Shown piece by piece: positions 17,283 to 26,198 of a stretch of DNA of 64,000 nucleotides. Origin of the DNA: Marispirochaeta sp. Its GTDB lineage: Bacteria; Spirochaetota; Spirochaetia; JC444; Marispirochaetaceae. The notes under the pieces are model-generated. The model was given only the letters and a program-made list of their open reading frames with translations, did no database searches and had not been told where the DNA came from. Each line of letters starts with the position of its first letter. The first letter of the stretch is position 1. The stretch spans positions 1,860,001 through 1,924,000 of the forward strand of contig NZ_OY764209.1 of the NCBI RefSeq assembly GCF_963668165.1. The letters run 5' to 3'. Both the position numbers and the translations under genes were made by a program.

Positions 17283-18364
17283 CGCTGATACTCCTTAACT
17301 TCCCGTGTTTGCCTCAGGGCTCCGAGGGCGTTCTCCGCCAGGGCCTCCATTTCGCGTTCTCCTTCGATTATCAGTATCGGCCCAAGGTACGAGACCCTGT
17401 CGCGGATACGGTTTGTAAAATAGGCGCTGCCTGCCATGCCGCCTGTAAGCACAATCCCGTCGATTTTTCCTTTTAAAGTCGCGCCGTGGGCGGCGATCTC
17501 CTTGCTGATCTGGTAGGCCATAGCCTGAATAATGCTTTGTGCCTTTGCATCTCCGGAGGATGCCCGCTCCAGCGCCTCTACAAAATCATTGGTCCCCAGG
17601 TAGGCTGCCATTCCTCCCAGACCGACGATCTTTTTACGCAGTTCCTTTTCTCTTTCCCGGTACTGCAGGGCAAGGGAGACGAGCTGCCCCGCCGGAAGAC
17701 CGCCGCTGCGTTCGGGAGAGAAGGGGCCGTCGCCATCCAGGGCGTTATTAACGTCGATAACTCTTCCCCGCTGATGGGCCCCCACCGATATCCCTCCCCC
17801 CAGATGGGCGACGATGAGGTTTACCTCTTCGTAGGACCTGCCGAGTTCCGCCGCAGCTTTACGGGCGGCGGATTTCTGGTTCAGGGCATGAAAAATACTT
17901 ACCCGCTGTATTTCCGGGCAGCCGGAGTAACGGGCTTCTTCGATCATTTCATCTACTACCACCGGGTCGGCAATATACGCGGGGATTCCCCTGGGGCGGG
18001 CGATTCCCTCGGCAAGAACGGCCCCCAGATTGCTGGCGTGTTCTCCCCAGCGGGCACTTTCCAGGTCCGCGATCATGGCGCTGCTGACCGTGTAGATTCC
18101 GCTTTCCAGGGGAGCAAGAAGCCCCCCGCGTCCGATAACGGCCGCGAGGTCTTCTCCCTTCGGCAGGGCTTCGGCAAGAAAGTTTTCCGTAAGCTCCCGC
18201 CTGAAGTCCTTCTGAGCGGCGACGGAGGAGAAACCTTTCAGCTCTTCCGTTGAATGCCGGATGGTCTGGTTTTTAAGGCACTCTCCGCCGCGGGAAAGGG
18301 CCAGCTTGGTTGATGTCGATCCCGGATTAATAACCAGAATCAGGTATGAATCAAAGGGTGGCAT
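17279..18364 (-). CDS. buk: Butyrate kinase family acyl kinase
   Basis: ASKHA-fold carboxylate kinase that makes ATP from an acyl phosphate, releasing the fatty acid. Length (361) and motifs fit Buk: 'VINPGSTSTKLALSRGGE' phosphate-binding loop (about 11-28), 'HLGGGISVGAHQRGRVIDVN' (about 180-200) and 'DGIVLTGGMAGSAYFTNRI' (about 303-321). It overlaps both neighbours: its start lies inside the end of the fused VorB/C gene and its stop overlaps ptb. Acting after Ptb it would yield ATP from branched-chain acyl phosphates. Acetate kinase is excluded by the length and by the Ptb neighbour. Confidence 0.92.
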   Translation of the reverse strand: MPPFDSYLILVINPGSTSTKLALSRGGECLKNQTIRHSTEELKGFSSVAAQKDFRRELTENFLAEALPKGEDLAAVIGRGGLLAPLESGIYTVSSAMIADLESARWGEHASNLGAVLAEGIARPRGIPAYIADPVVVDEMIEEARYSGCPEIQRVSIFHALNQKSAARKAAAELGRSYEEVNLIVAHLGGGISVGAHQRGRVIDVNNALDGDGPFSPERSGGLPAGQLVSLALQYREREKELRKKIVGLGGMAAYLGTNDFVEALERASSGDAKAQSIIQAMAYQISKEIAAHGATLKGKIDGIVLTGGMAGSAYFTNRIRDRVSYLGPILIIEGEREMEALAENALGALRQTREVKEYQR

Positions 18365-19754
18365 AAAAGGCTTCGGCCTTCTTTATCAGTCTCAGGTTCA
18401 GGTCCAGATACTCCTTCTTTTTCAGACTGAGGGGCAGCACCGCCTTGAAGGTCTCTATGTCCACCACTCTGGTTTCCAGCAGATACACTGTCAGCATGAC
18501 TATATTGGCTGCAGAAATGAGTCCCTCGTTCCTGGCCATATCGGCGGCGGGAACATACAGGGTCTTAAGGTCCTTCCGTTTCACTTTACGGTTGACTACC
18601 GAGGAATTGACGATTATAAGTCCTCCGGGGACTACCTTTTCTTCGAAATTCAGCAGAGAAGGCAGGTTCATTGCTATAAGTACGTTCGGTTCATCCACAA
18701 CGGGGGACCCGATCGCCTCTTTTGACAAAATTACACTGGCGTTAGCCGTCCCGCCCCGCATTTCCGGTCCATAGGAGGGAAGCCAGGTAGCTTCCAGACC
18801 TTCGGCAATAACGCAGTTGGCAAGCAGAATCCCGGCAGACAGTACTCCCTGGCCGCCAAACCCGGATATCTTAACATGCTGTTCCTCCGGGAGTTCCCGT
18901 ATTTCCACCTCCGGGAGTTCCTTTTTAACCCGGAAAAGGTCCATAAGTTCCGTATCCCCGAGGGGCTTCAGCGATGTTCCGGGTGAGCATTGTTCGGCAG
19001 TGTCCCTGAGACATCCGGAAGGATAGATCTCCTCCATGGTCTCCTTCATCCACTCCCTGGCTTTAACGGGGTCCATCTTCCAGTTGATGGGGCAGGGGGA
19101 GAGGACCTCGACAAAAGAGAAGCCTTTTTTATCAAGCTGGTTCTGCAGGGCTTTTTTAAAGGCCCTGCGGGTCTTCATGATCCCTGAAGTGGTGGAGAGG
19201 CTTACCCGTTCAATGTAAACAGGGGGGGCAATAGCGTTCATTATCTCTGCCATTCCGATGGGGGCACCGTCAAGGGAAAGGTCCCGTCCGGTGGGGGTGG
19301 TGAGGGTCTTCTGCCCCGTAAGGGTTGTCGGTGCCATCTGTCCGCCGGTCATACCGTAGATAGCGTTGTTAATGAAGATGACCGTCATGTTTTCTCCGCG
19401 GTTGGCGGCGTGGATTATCTCGGTGGTGCCGATTCCCGCCAGGTCTCCGTCGCCCTGGTACGAGATTACCACTGCGTCCTCCCGGACCCGTTTGACGCCT
19501 GTTCCGACCGCCGGCGCGCGGCCGTGAGAGCACTGGATGTTGCCGGTGTCAAAATAATAGTAGGCAAAGACAGAGCACCCCACAGGAGAGAGAAATACAG
19601 TACGGTCCTGTATGCCCATCTCGTCGATCAGTTCGGCAATAAGTTTATGGGCGGTACCGTGTCCGCAGCCTGGACAATAATGAGTTGTTCTTTGCTCCGG
19701 CCCTTTTCGTTCAAAGGTCTCATAAAAGCTTTTCGGTTTCTCTTTTACAATCAT
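18351..19754 (-). CDS. vorB: 2-oxoacid:ferredoxin oxidoreductase, fused beta (TPP) and gamma subunits
   Basis: Catalytic subunit of a 2-oxoacid:ferredoxin oxidoreductase, 467 residues. The N-terminal half (about 20-260) is the thiamine-diphosphate beta domain: 'YCPGCGHGTAHKLIAELIDE', 'QGDGDLAGIGTTEIIHAANR' and 'FINNAIYGMTGGQMAPTT'. The C-terminal part (about 293-467) is a gamma domain: 'ISGFGGQGVLSAGILLANC', 'SYGPEMRGGTANASVILS'. In most relatives these are separate proteins. It overlaps the alpha-subunit gene by four bases and buk by 14. Branched-chain specificity (VOR) is inferred from ptb/buk; a 2-oxoglutarate enzyme is the main alternative. Confidence 0.88.
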   Translation of the reverse strand: MIVKEKPKSFYETFERKGPEQRTTHYCPGCGHGTAHKLIAELIDEMGIQDRTVFLSPVGCSVFAYYYFDTGNIQCSHGRAPAVGTGVKRVREDAVVISYQGDGDLAGIGTTEIIHAANRGENMTVIFINNAIYGMTGGQMAPTTLTGQKTLTTPTGRDLSLDGAPIGMAEIMNAIAPPVYIERVSLSTTSGIMKTRRAFKKALQNQLDKKGFSFVEVLSPCPINWKMDPVKAREWMKETMEEIYPSGCLRDTAEQCSPGTSLKPLGDTELMDLFRVKKELPEVEIRELPEEQHVKISGFGGQGVLSAGILLANCVIAEGLEATWLPSYGPEMRGGTANASVILSKEAIGSPVVDEPNVLIAMNLPSLLNFEEKVVPGGLIIVNSSVVNRKVKRKDLKTLYVPAADMARNEGLISAANIVMLTVYLLETRVVDIETFKAVLPLSLKKKEYLDLNLRLIKKAEAFYATL

Positions 19755-20809
19755 GCAAATACCCCTTCAAGGTCGGATTCGGTGCGGGCTACGATTTCAG
19801 ATACTTCCGGGACTACTCCGCCCATCCAGTTGTACCGCAAAAGCGGCTTGCGGCCCATAAGGGCGATCTCTACGTCGTCGGCCATCTGTCCATTGGACAG
19901 TTCCAGGCTGATAAAAAGCTCTGCCGAGGAGGCAAGCTCCTCAAGCCGCTGCCGCGGAAAAGGATACAGGGTCTTCGGCCGCAGAAGGCCGGCTTTTATT
20001 CCTTTCTTTCTTAGCTGCGATACCGCCGAGTAGCAGAGCCGGGAGCTTATGCCGTAAGCTACGAAGACCAGTTCGGCATCCCCGGTCTGAACCTCCTGGT
20101 AATCGGTAATCTCCTTCTCCAGGCGCCGGTATTTTTCCTGCAGGTGAAGATTGTGCTGAGAAAGCAGTTCACGGTTCATCAGGATGGATGTAACCAGGTT
20201 TTTGCGGCTCTCTTTGTCGCCGTAGACTGCCCAGGTGTGGCGCTCTCCATGGAGAACCTTTTCCGGAAAGGAGACGGGTTCCATCATCTGGCCGATGTAG
20301 GCGTCGGTCAGAATAAAGACGAGCATCCGGTACTTGTCCGCCAACTCAAAGGCCCGATAGGTAAAATCGCACATCTCCTGGGCCGAGTTGGGGGCCAGTA
20401 CGATGTTGCGGTAGTTCCCGTGGCCCCCGCCCTTGACAACCATGTTATAGTCGGACTGCTCGGGCCAGATGTTACCGAGGCCCGGGCCTGCCCGCTGCAC
20501 ATCGACCAGGACAGCCGGCAGTTCCGCCCCGGCAATGTAGGAGATCCCTTCCGCCATCAAGGCAATCCCCGGGCCTGATGACGCGGACATTACCCTGGCT
20601 CCCGCACTGGCGGCACCATAGATCATATTGATAACACTGACCTCGGATTCACCCTGCAGAAAGGTTCTGCCGGCAGCCCGGAAATAGGCCGCTGCGGCAT
20701 GGGCGATCTCGCTCGCCGGGGTGATTGGATACCCGAAAAAGTGGGTTGACCCGCCTAAAAGCGCACCATAAATAACCGCTTCGTTTCCTTTTATCAGCTG
20801 CTTATGCAT
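19751..20809 (-). CDS. vorA: 2-oxoacid:ferredoxin oxidoreductase alpha subunit
   Basis: Alpha subunit of the oxidoreductase, about 352 residues, supplying the pyrimidine-binding and core domains. Blocks include 'GSTHFFGYPITPASEIAHA' (about 16-34), 'GARVMSASSGPGIALMAEGI', 'ELPAVLVDVQRAGPGLG' and 'LSNGQMADDVEIAL'. I place the start at ATG 20809 (M-H-K-Q-L-I-K-G-N-E), which overlaps the ferredoxin stop. The longer frame to 20863 runs into the ferredoxin gene. Together with the fused beta/gamma chain and the ferredoxin it forms a complete enzyme. Confidence 0.9.
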   Translation of the reverse strand: MHKQLIKGNEAVIYGALLGGSTHFFGYPITPASEIAHAAAAYFRAAGRTFLQGESEVSVINMIYGAASAGARVMSASSGPGIALMAEGISYIAGAELPAVLVDVQRAGPGLGNIWPEQSDYNMVVKGGGHGNYRNIVLAPNSAQEMCDFTYRAFELADKYRMLVFILTDAYIGQMMEPVSFPEKVLHGERHTWAVYGDKESRKNLVTSILMNRELLSQHNLHLQEKYRRLEKEITDYQEVQTGDAELVFVAYGISSRLCYSAVSQLRKKGIKAGLLRPKTLYPFPRQRLEELASSAELFISLELSNGQMADDVEIALMGRKPLLRYNWMGGVVPEVSEIVARTESDLEGVFA

Positions 20810-21026
20810 GCATCCGCTCCTCATTCTTGTAGACCGTAATAGCTCCGGGTTCAGGGCAAACATAGAAACAAATACCGCAGGCGGTGCAGTTAGGATTCTT
20901 GAATACTGCAGCCTGGTAACCGAGCTGATTTATCTCGGAACCGATTCCAAGACAGTTGTTGGGGCAGTTCTGCACGCAGAGACGGCATCCCTTGCATTCA
21001 TTGGCAGATATTCGAACATAGTTCAT
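20802..21026 (-). CDS. vorD: 2x[4Fe-4S] ferredoxin subunit of 2-oxoacid oxidoreductase
   Basis: Small electron-transfer subunit of 74 residues. Two cysteine motifs, 'CKGCRLCVQNCPNN' (about 13-26) and 'CTACGICFYVCPEP' (about 46-59), bind two [4Fe-4S] clusters. Its start overlaps the stop of the upstream zinc-protein gene (position 21026) and its end overlaps vorA. It passes electrons from the TPP site to free ferredoxin. Delta-subunit assignment follows from size and position. Confidence 0.9.
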   Translation of the reverse strand: MNYVRISANECKGCRLCVQNCPNNCLGIGSEINQLGYQAAVFKNPNCTACGICFYVCPEPGAITVYKNEERMHA

Positions 21027-21562
21027 CAGATACCCCCGAATACTTCGTCCTGTCCGGTACCGAAGTAGTTAATCTCGTCTATGGCTTCCAGAATATCGTG
21101 GGGAATATCCTCCACTACCAGCATATGATGCGGACACGCTACCTTGGGACAGACATAAATCCGGTTGTTGCGTCCCGGCAGATAGAGGGCAATCTGCTCC
21201 TGGGAGTCACAATCCACGTTTTCGCAGGGGCGCTTAACATTCAGCAGGATATCGCAGTAGGGGCAATGGGCTTCTACCGCACTGTTCGCTTTTATCTGGG
21301 TGGGCAGAAAGGAAAAAAGATTTGCATGACTGCCCCAGAAGGAGTCCAGGAAAACTACACCGTTCTGGTTTCCAAGCTTGATGTTCAGGCGAATGGAAGG
21401 TTCATCGTGGATGCGGACACTGTCTACCAGCAGATTGTGTCCGTTGGGGCAAAAAATGGATTCTACAAGAAGCACTTCCTTTTCGTGCTTGGTAAACAGA
21501 CGCATGCCTTGAGGGATGTTGGCTTTAAAAGCCGCCGGAATTTCCTTGATCGTCAACTCCAT
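21026..21562 (-). CDS. Cysteine-rich zinc-ribbon protein heading the vor operon
   Basis: Protein of 178 residues with several probable metal-binding motifs: 'FCPNGHNLL' (about 38-46), 'CPYCDILL' (about 100), 'CENVDC' and 'VCPKVACPHHML' (about 138-149). No membrane segment or signal peptide. It is the first gene of the vor-buk-ptb operon, with AAAGGAGG shortly before its ATG, and overlaps the ferredoxin gene by one base. The pattern resembles CpXC-type or other zinc-ribbon proteins. The tight coupling suggests a role in assembly or regulation of the oxidoreductase. I do not know its function. Confidence 0.7.
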   Translation of the reverse strand: MELTIKEIPAAFKANIPQGMRLFTKHEKEVLLVESIFCPNGHNLLVDSVRIHDEPSIRLNIKLGNQNGVVFLDSFWGSHANLFSFLPTQIKANSAVEAHCPYCDILLNVKRPCENVDCDSQEQIALYLPGRNNRIYVCPKVACPHHMLVVEDIPHDILEAIDEINYFGTGQDEVFGGI

Positions 21563-21626
21563 CTGCGGACCTCCTTTTTTTGTATGTTATTGTAATTCGA
21601 CTTTCGGGTTTTGTAAAAAGATTAAT

Positions 21627-21647
21627 GAAAATCCCTTCCGCAAGGGG
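21627..21647 (-). terminator. Candidate intrinsic terminator of the ABC exporter gene
   Basis: On the minus strand a CCCTT-GCGG-AAGGG hairpin is followed by ATTTTC. It lies about 65 bases past the exporter stop codon. The stem is short, so the call is modest. Confidence 0.45.
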
Positions 21648-21712
21648 TTCTATTATTCACATACCCCTTTGGGAGAACATTTTTTGGTGGATTCTGGGCA
21701 GCGGCCTGGGAA

Positions 21713-23428
21713 TCAGAGCCTTCGCTGGGTGTATAAGCGTGAATAATAGCCGTTTTGTTCAAGCAGCTCGGGATGCGCCCCTTCTTCGATAATCTGTCCG
21801 GCTTTCATGACATAGATTCGGTCAACATGCCGAACAGTGGAAAGGCGATGGGCAATGATAATGGTGGTTCGGTTTTCCGCCAGTTTAAACATGGCCTCCT
21901 GGATCAGGGCCTCGGATTCAGTATCCAGGGATGAGGTTGCCTCGTCGAGGATCAGAATGGAGGGATTTTTCAGAAAGACCCTGGCAATGGCTATGCGCTG
22001 CTTCTGACCGCCCGAGAGCTTTACTCCCCGTTCTCCCACTTCCGTATCGAAGCCTTCCGGCAGGGTCTGGATAAAATCATGGATGTTTGCCCACCTGGCA
22101 GCCTGGATCATCTCCTCTTCGGCGGCCAAAGGATTACCGTACATGATGTTTTCCCGCAGGGTGGCGTCAAAGAGGAAAACGTTCTGCTGTACAATGCCGA
22201 TCTGTTCCCTCAGGGATTTCTGGGTCAGGGATTCAACGTTCCTTGTGTCTATGGATATCTCACCGTGCTGGACCTCGTAAAACCGGGGAATCAGCGAAAC
22301 CAGGGTGCTTTTTCCGGCGCCGGATTCACCGACTAAAGCCACCTTGCTGCCGAAGGGTATGCGGAGATTGATGTCCGTAAGGACCGGTTCTGGAGAGCCT
22401 TCGTAGCTGAAGTTCACATCCCTGAAGCGGATCTCCGTTTTATGCTCTGGGAGGGGCTGTGCGCCTGAATGATCGGCAATGTCCGGTTCTATCTGCATGA
22501 TTTCCACAAAGCGTTCAAAGGCCGCTGTTCCCTGCTGCAGCTGCTCGTTAAAGTTAATCAGCCTGTCGATGGGGGGCAGGATGATCCCGATAAAGAGAAC
22601 GAAGGAGAGCAGATCATATACTTCTATCTCTCCTTGCAATATGAGCAGGACCCCTCCGCCTACAACCACAAGGTAGTAGGAATCCCTTAAGAAATGGATA
22701 ACCGAGTGGAAACCCGCCATGGCGGTGTAGGCGTTCTCCTTGGCATAGCGGAAAGATGTATTGGAATTGAGGAATTTCTCCTCTTCCAGCTCTTCATTGG
22801 CAAAGGCTTTGACCTCCCGGATTCCCTGCACCGAGTTTTCCACGGTACTGTTGATCTCGGCGATTTCTTTGCGCACCTTTCTGAAACCTGAACGCATGCG
22901 GCCGCCGAAGATAATTCCCCAGATCAGCATAAAAGGAAAGGGAATAAGCGAGATAAGCGCCAGGGGCCAGCTGAAGCTGAACATGAAAAGGTACGCCCCT
23001 GTTATAACCACCAGGGAGATTAGCAGATCCTCGGGGGCATGATGGGCAACCTCGGCAATCATGTTCAGGTCGTTGGAAATGCGGGACATGATGTGCCCGG
23101 TTTTGGTGTTGTCGAACCAGGTAAAGGAGAGCTTCTGAACATGCCGGAAGATGTCTCCCCGCATGTCTGCCTCCATGCGGACGCCCAGGATGTGTCCCCA
23201 TTTTATCCGGATATAGTTGAGGACCAGCGTAAGCAGGTAGATGGCAGCCATTACCGCGAGGGACCAGCCTATCATTGAAATGTTGTTGTCCGGAATATAG
23301 CTCCGCAGAAGGTTCCGGGTTATGTAGGGAAAAAAGATCGACAGCAGCGACATTGTCGTTGCCACGAACATATCAATAATAAAGAGCCGCAGGTGTGGAC
23401 GGTAATAGTCAAGGAATTTCTTCAGCAT
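21713..23428 (-). CDS. ABC exporter, fused membrane and ATPase domains
   Basis: Half-size ABC exporter of the MsbA/LmrA type, 571 residues, acting as a dimer in the inner membrane. Six membrane segments fill the N-terminal 300 residues. The ATPase domain has Walker A 'LVGESGAGKSTLVSLI' (about 366-381), Q-loop 'IGIVQQNVFLFD', signature 'LSGGQKQRIAIARVF' and Walker B 'ILILDEATSSLD', and H-loop 'IIIAHRLSTVRH'. All catalytic residues are present. It stands alone between the vor operon and a divergent EAL/GGDEF gene. Substrate is unknown; lipid, drug or peptide export are all possible. Confidence 0.92.
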   Translation of the reverse strand: MLKKFLDYYRPHLRLFIIDMFVATTMSLLSIFFPYITRNLLRSYIPDNNISMIGWSLAVMAAIYLLTLVLNYIRIKWGHILGVRMEADMRGDIFRHVQKLSFTWFDNTKTGHIMSRISNDLNMIAEVAHHAPEDLLISLVVITGAYLFMFSFSWPLALISLIPFPFMLIWGIIFGGRMRSGFRKVRKEIAEINSTVENSVQGIREVKAFANEELEEEKFLNSNTSFRYAKENAYTAMAGFHSVIHFLRDSYYLVVVGGGVLLILQGEIEVYDLLSFVLFIGIILPPIDRLINFNEQLQQGTAAFERFVEIMQIEPDIADHSGAQPLPEHKTEIRFRDVNFSYEGSPEPVLTDINLRIPFGSKVALVGESGAGKSTLVSLIPRFYEVQHGEISIDTRNVESLTQKSLREQIGIVQQNVFLFDATLRENIMYGNPLAAEEEMIQAARWANIHDFIQTLPEGFDTEVGERGVKLSGGQKQRIAIARVFLKNPSILILDEATSSLDTESEALIQEAMFKLAENRTTIIIAHRLSTVRHVDRIYVMKAGQIIEEGAHPELLEQNGYYSRLYTQRRL

Positions 23429-23550
23429 GTGAACTCCGGTTTCCGTTTCTAACCAAAACCTTACACGATTTTTATCGTATCGTCATGGTCCTGTATTATA
23501 GATACAGAAGCAAAAATTCATAAATGAGAATCGGGTAAAGGTGAGGTTGT

Positions 23551-25371
23551 ATGCTTACACTGCTGCAGGGCCAATCAACGAAAGAAGAGACGGAGGAGCA
23601 GGCACTCCTGCAAGATATTATCCGGGAGCAGCGTATAAACCCGTATTTCCAGCCGATCATGGATCTGAATAGCGGCGAAATCCTTGCGTACGAAGTCTTA
23701 AGCAGGTGTGAAGAACCTTTTGCAAATCCTGCACACATGTTTGCCTGTGCCAGGGAGTGGGGTCTGAGTTGGGACCTGGAACATGCCTGTCGCACCAGTG
23801 CCCTGGAGACGATTACCGAATTCATGCCGGAAATGAAAAACATGTTGTTCTTTTTGAATGTAAGCCCCTATATATTCAATGACCCCCGGTTTGTTTCAGG
23901 TACCACAGTCGCGACCCTGCGTAATCTGGGAATCAATTCCCGGAACATAGTCTTTGAGATTACCGAAACTGCCTCGGTAAATGATTATCAGAAATTTGAA
24001 GGGCTCATTCGCTATTACAAGAATCAGGGGTTTCAGGTGGCCCTGGACGATTTTGGTGCCGGTCATTCCGGTCTGGTTACGCTGGTGGCCATGACTCCCC
24101 ATTTTCTCAAGATTGATATGGCTCTGGTCCAGGGAATAAACAGCAGCGCCTATAAACAGAAGCTGGTACGGGCTATAGTCTCTTTTGCCAGAGAGGTTGA
24201 CGCTGCGTGCATCGCAGAGGGAATCGAGCATTTTGGAGATCTTGAAACGCTTCACAGGCTGGGGGGTCAGTATGGCCAGGGATTCCTTATCGGCAGGCCG
24301 GCACCGTGTCCCGCAGAGCCCGATCCTGTAATGCTCGAAGGACTTCACAGAATGATTCTTCGTAAAAACAAATGGCGCTTCGCTGTGGACGTATCCCTGT
24401 CCGGAATGGTTGTTAAACCGAAGGCTTTCTGCCTGGAAGAGATTACCTGCGAAGATCTGGATCTCATTTTCCACAAGGATCCCGATCTTGATCATGTGGT
24501 CATTCTGGCAAAAGAAAAACCGCACTGCCTCATTCCTCGCCGCCACTTTTATTCGGTTATCGGAGGGCGATACGGATACAGTCTGTTCCAGCGCAAATTT
24601 TCCGAGACAATTGGTAAAACAGAGATGCTGTGCCTGAACGAGCATACCGATTTGCGAACTACGGGCCGGCTTGCGATGGACCGGAAACAGGAGGATTTGT
24701 ATGATCCGGTGGTGATTACCGGCAATGATGGAGAGTTTGTCGGTACCATTACCATGAAGCAGGTTATCAACAAGGCTTTTGATATGGAGATCAGAATTGC
24801 AACCTGTTCCAATCCCCTGACCCAGCTCCCGGGTAACTTGATTATTGGGTTCTGGCTTGAAGAAGCGGTCCGGTCGCCGGAGTTCAGCATTGTCTACTGC
24901 GATTTGGACAATTTCAAGGCGTACAATGATTCTTATGGTTTTTCCTGCGGAGATGAAGCCTTAAAGCTCACCGCGAGAATTCTTAACGAGTTTATTCAGG
25001 AGCGGTTTCCTATGGCCCGGCTTGGTCATATCGGCGGGGATGACTTTATTATTGTGAGTGAGAAACGGGTAGAAGAACAGTTGCTTGAAGAGTTGTGCTC
25101 TGCCTTTGACCAGGCAAGAACCCAGTTGTTTTCTGAACAGGATATGGAGCGTGGCTGGTATGAGACGACCAATCGCAAAGGTGAAAAGGTCCGTGTTCCA
25201 TTGGTGTCGTTAAGTCTTGCAGTTGTAACACGGGCGAATTTTTCTGATGATATTCATCCAGGGCAGTTGAGCCAGACCGCGGCGATGATAAAGAACAGGG
25301 TAAAGTCTCGCAATATTAAAAAAGGCGGGAGCGGATATTTAATAGATCGCCGCAGACAGTGCGAAAGCTGA
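23551..25371 (+). CDS. EAL - CBS-like - GGDEF cyclic-di-GMP signalling protein
   Basis: Cytoplasmic c-di-GMP protein of 606 residues with reversed order: an N-terminal EAL domain (about 20-260), a middle CBS-like region (about 275-410; 'ITGNDGEFVGTITMKQVI') and a C-terminal GGDEF domain (about 440-590). In the EAL domain 'YEVLSR' replaces E-A-L but keeps the metal-binding Glu, and 'FEITETASVND', 'DDFGAGHSG' and 'CIAEGIEHFGDL' are intact, so phosphodiesterase activity is plausible. The GGDEF motif reads 'IGGDDFIIV', a variant that may be sensory or weakly active. GTGAGG before the ATG supports the start. It stands alone. Confidence 0.88.
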   Translation: MLTLLQGQSTKEETEEQALLQDIIREQRINPYFQPIMDLNSGEILAYEVLSRCEEPFANPAHMFACAREWGLSWDLEHACRTSALETITEFMPEMKNMLFFLNVSPYIFNDPRFVSGTTVATLRNLGINSRNIVFEITETASVNDYQKFEGLIRYYKNQGFQVALDDFGAGHSGLVTLVAMTPHFLKIDMALVQGINSSAYKQKLVRAIVSFAREVDAACIAEGIEHFGDLETLHRLGGQYGQGFLIGRPAPCPAEPDPVMLEGLHRMILRKNKWRFAVDVSLSGMVVKPKAFCLEEITCEDLDLIFHKDPDLDHVVILAKEKPHCLIPRRHFYSVIGGRYGYSLFQRKFSETIGKTEMLCLNEHTDLRTTGRLAMDRKQEDLYDPVVITGNDGEFVGTITMKQVINKAFDMEIRIATCSNPLTQLPGNLIIGFWLEEAVRSPEFSIVYCDLDNFKAYNDSYGFSCGDEALKLTARILNEFIQERFPMARLGHIGGDDFIIVSEKRVEEQLLEELCSAFDQARTQLFSEQDMERGWYETTNRKGEKVRVPLVSLSLAVVTRANFSDDIHPGQLSQTAAMIKNRVKSRNIKKGGSGYLIDRRRQCES

Positions 25372-25463
25372 CGGAACCGCTGCGTTTCTGGTGACTGTGA
25401 GTATATGATACAATAATTCCAAGACGTATTATTTCGGTACTTCAAAGAAGGGGAGATGTATCC

Positions 25464-26195
25464 ATGGATAAAAAGGTGGCAATTATTACAGGCGGCGGCA
25501 CCGGTATCGGCCGGTCCACTGCTTTAATGCTGGCTGAACGAGGTGTAGCTTGCGTAGTAAACTATTCCCGCTCAAAAGAGGACGCAGAAAAAACCGTGGC
25601 GGATATACAAGCCGCTGGAGGATACGCAGTATCCTTCTGCGCCAGCGTGGCCGAGGAGAAAGCCGTAGCAGAGATGGTGGCCGCAACGTTTGAACGCTTC
25701 GGGCGCATTGATTATCTGGTAAACAATGCCGGCAAAACTGAGTTTATTCCCCTGGAGGATCTGGATGCGGTTAAGGACGAAGACTGGGATTCCATCTTCG
25801 ATGTGAATATAAAAGGGACCTTCAAGGTCAGCCGCGCCTGTGCAGGGGAACTGAAAAAAACCGGGGGTGCCATTGTTAATGTATCGTCCATTGCTTCCCG
25901 GGGAGCCGGCAGTTCCATTCCCTACTGTGTTTCCAAGGGTGGAATAGACACCCTGACCAGAAGCCTTGCCAAGGTGCTGGCCCCGGATGTGCGGGTTAAT
26001 GCCGTTGCTCCCGGAATTGTTACTACCCGCTGGGTTGCCGGCAAGGAAGATCATATAGAGAAGATGTCCGAAGGAACACCCTTAAAAAAGGTCTGCGGTC
26101 CCGACGATGTTGCTCAGGTTATTGTCAGTCTGCTGTGTCAGGCTGACCTGATGACGGGGCAGATTGTAACCATAGACGGCGGATTAACCATGTAA
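25464..26195 (+). CDS. Short-chain dehydrogenase/reductase (FabG-like)
   Basis: NAD(P)-dependent SDR oxidoreductase of 243 residues. The nucleotide loop 'ITGGGTGIGRSTAL' (about 8-21), 'NNAGKTEF' , catalytic Ser in 'VNVSSIAS' and the Y-x-x-x-K motif in 'YCVSKGG' (about 153-159) are all present, as is the C-terminal 'GQIVTIDGGL'. Preceded by GGGGAG. It opens a run of SDR, FadR-type regulator and a second SDR. Likely an alcohol or sugar/sugar-acid dehydrogenase; fatty-acid synthesis is less likely because no fab genes are near. Confidence 0.9.
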   Translation: MDKKVAIITGGGTGIGRSTALMLAERGVACVVNYSRSKEDAEKTVADIQAAGGYAVSFCASVAEEKAVAEMVAATFERFGRIDYLVNNAGKTEFIPLEDLDAVKDEDWDSIFDVNIKGTFKVSRACAGELKKTGGAIVNVSSIASRGAGSSIPYCVSKGGIDTLTRSLAKVLAPDVRVNAVAPGIVTTRWVAGKEDHIEKMSEGTPLKKVCGPDDVAQVIVSLLCQADLMTGQIVTIDGGLTM

Positions 26196-26198
26196 AAC

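Noticed and set aside
17486..18253. A 255-residue open frame on the plus strand across buk.
   Set aside because: It is antisense to a clear butyrate kinase, has no motifs, and arises from the high GC third positions of buk.
16407..18364. Acetate kinase and phosphate acetyltransferase as identity of the kinase/transacylase pair.
   Set aside because: The transacylase is short and Ptb-like, and the kinase carries Buk-type motifs and length; the vor context also favours branched or butyryl substrates.
21650..21749. An 11-bp inverted repeat (CTATTATTCAC / GTGAATAATAG) spanning the end of the ABC exporter gene.
   Set aside because: One arm lies inside coding sequence, the spacing is 78 bases, and no mobile-element or regulatory context supports it. 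Chance is likely.
23896..24645. A 249-residue minus-strand frame across the EAL/GGDEF gene.
   Set aside because: Antisense shadow; no start signal and no recognisable domain.
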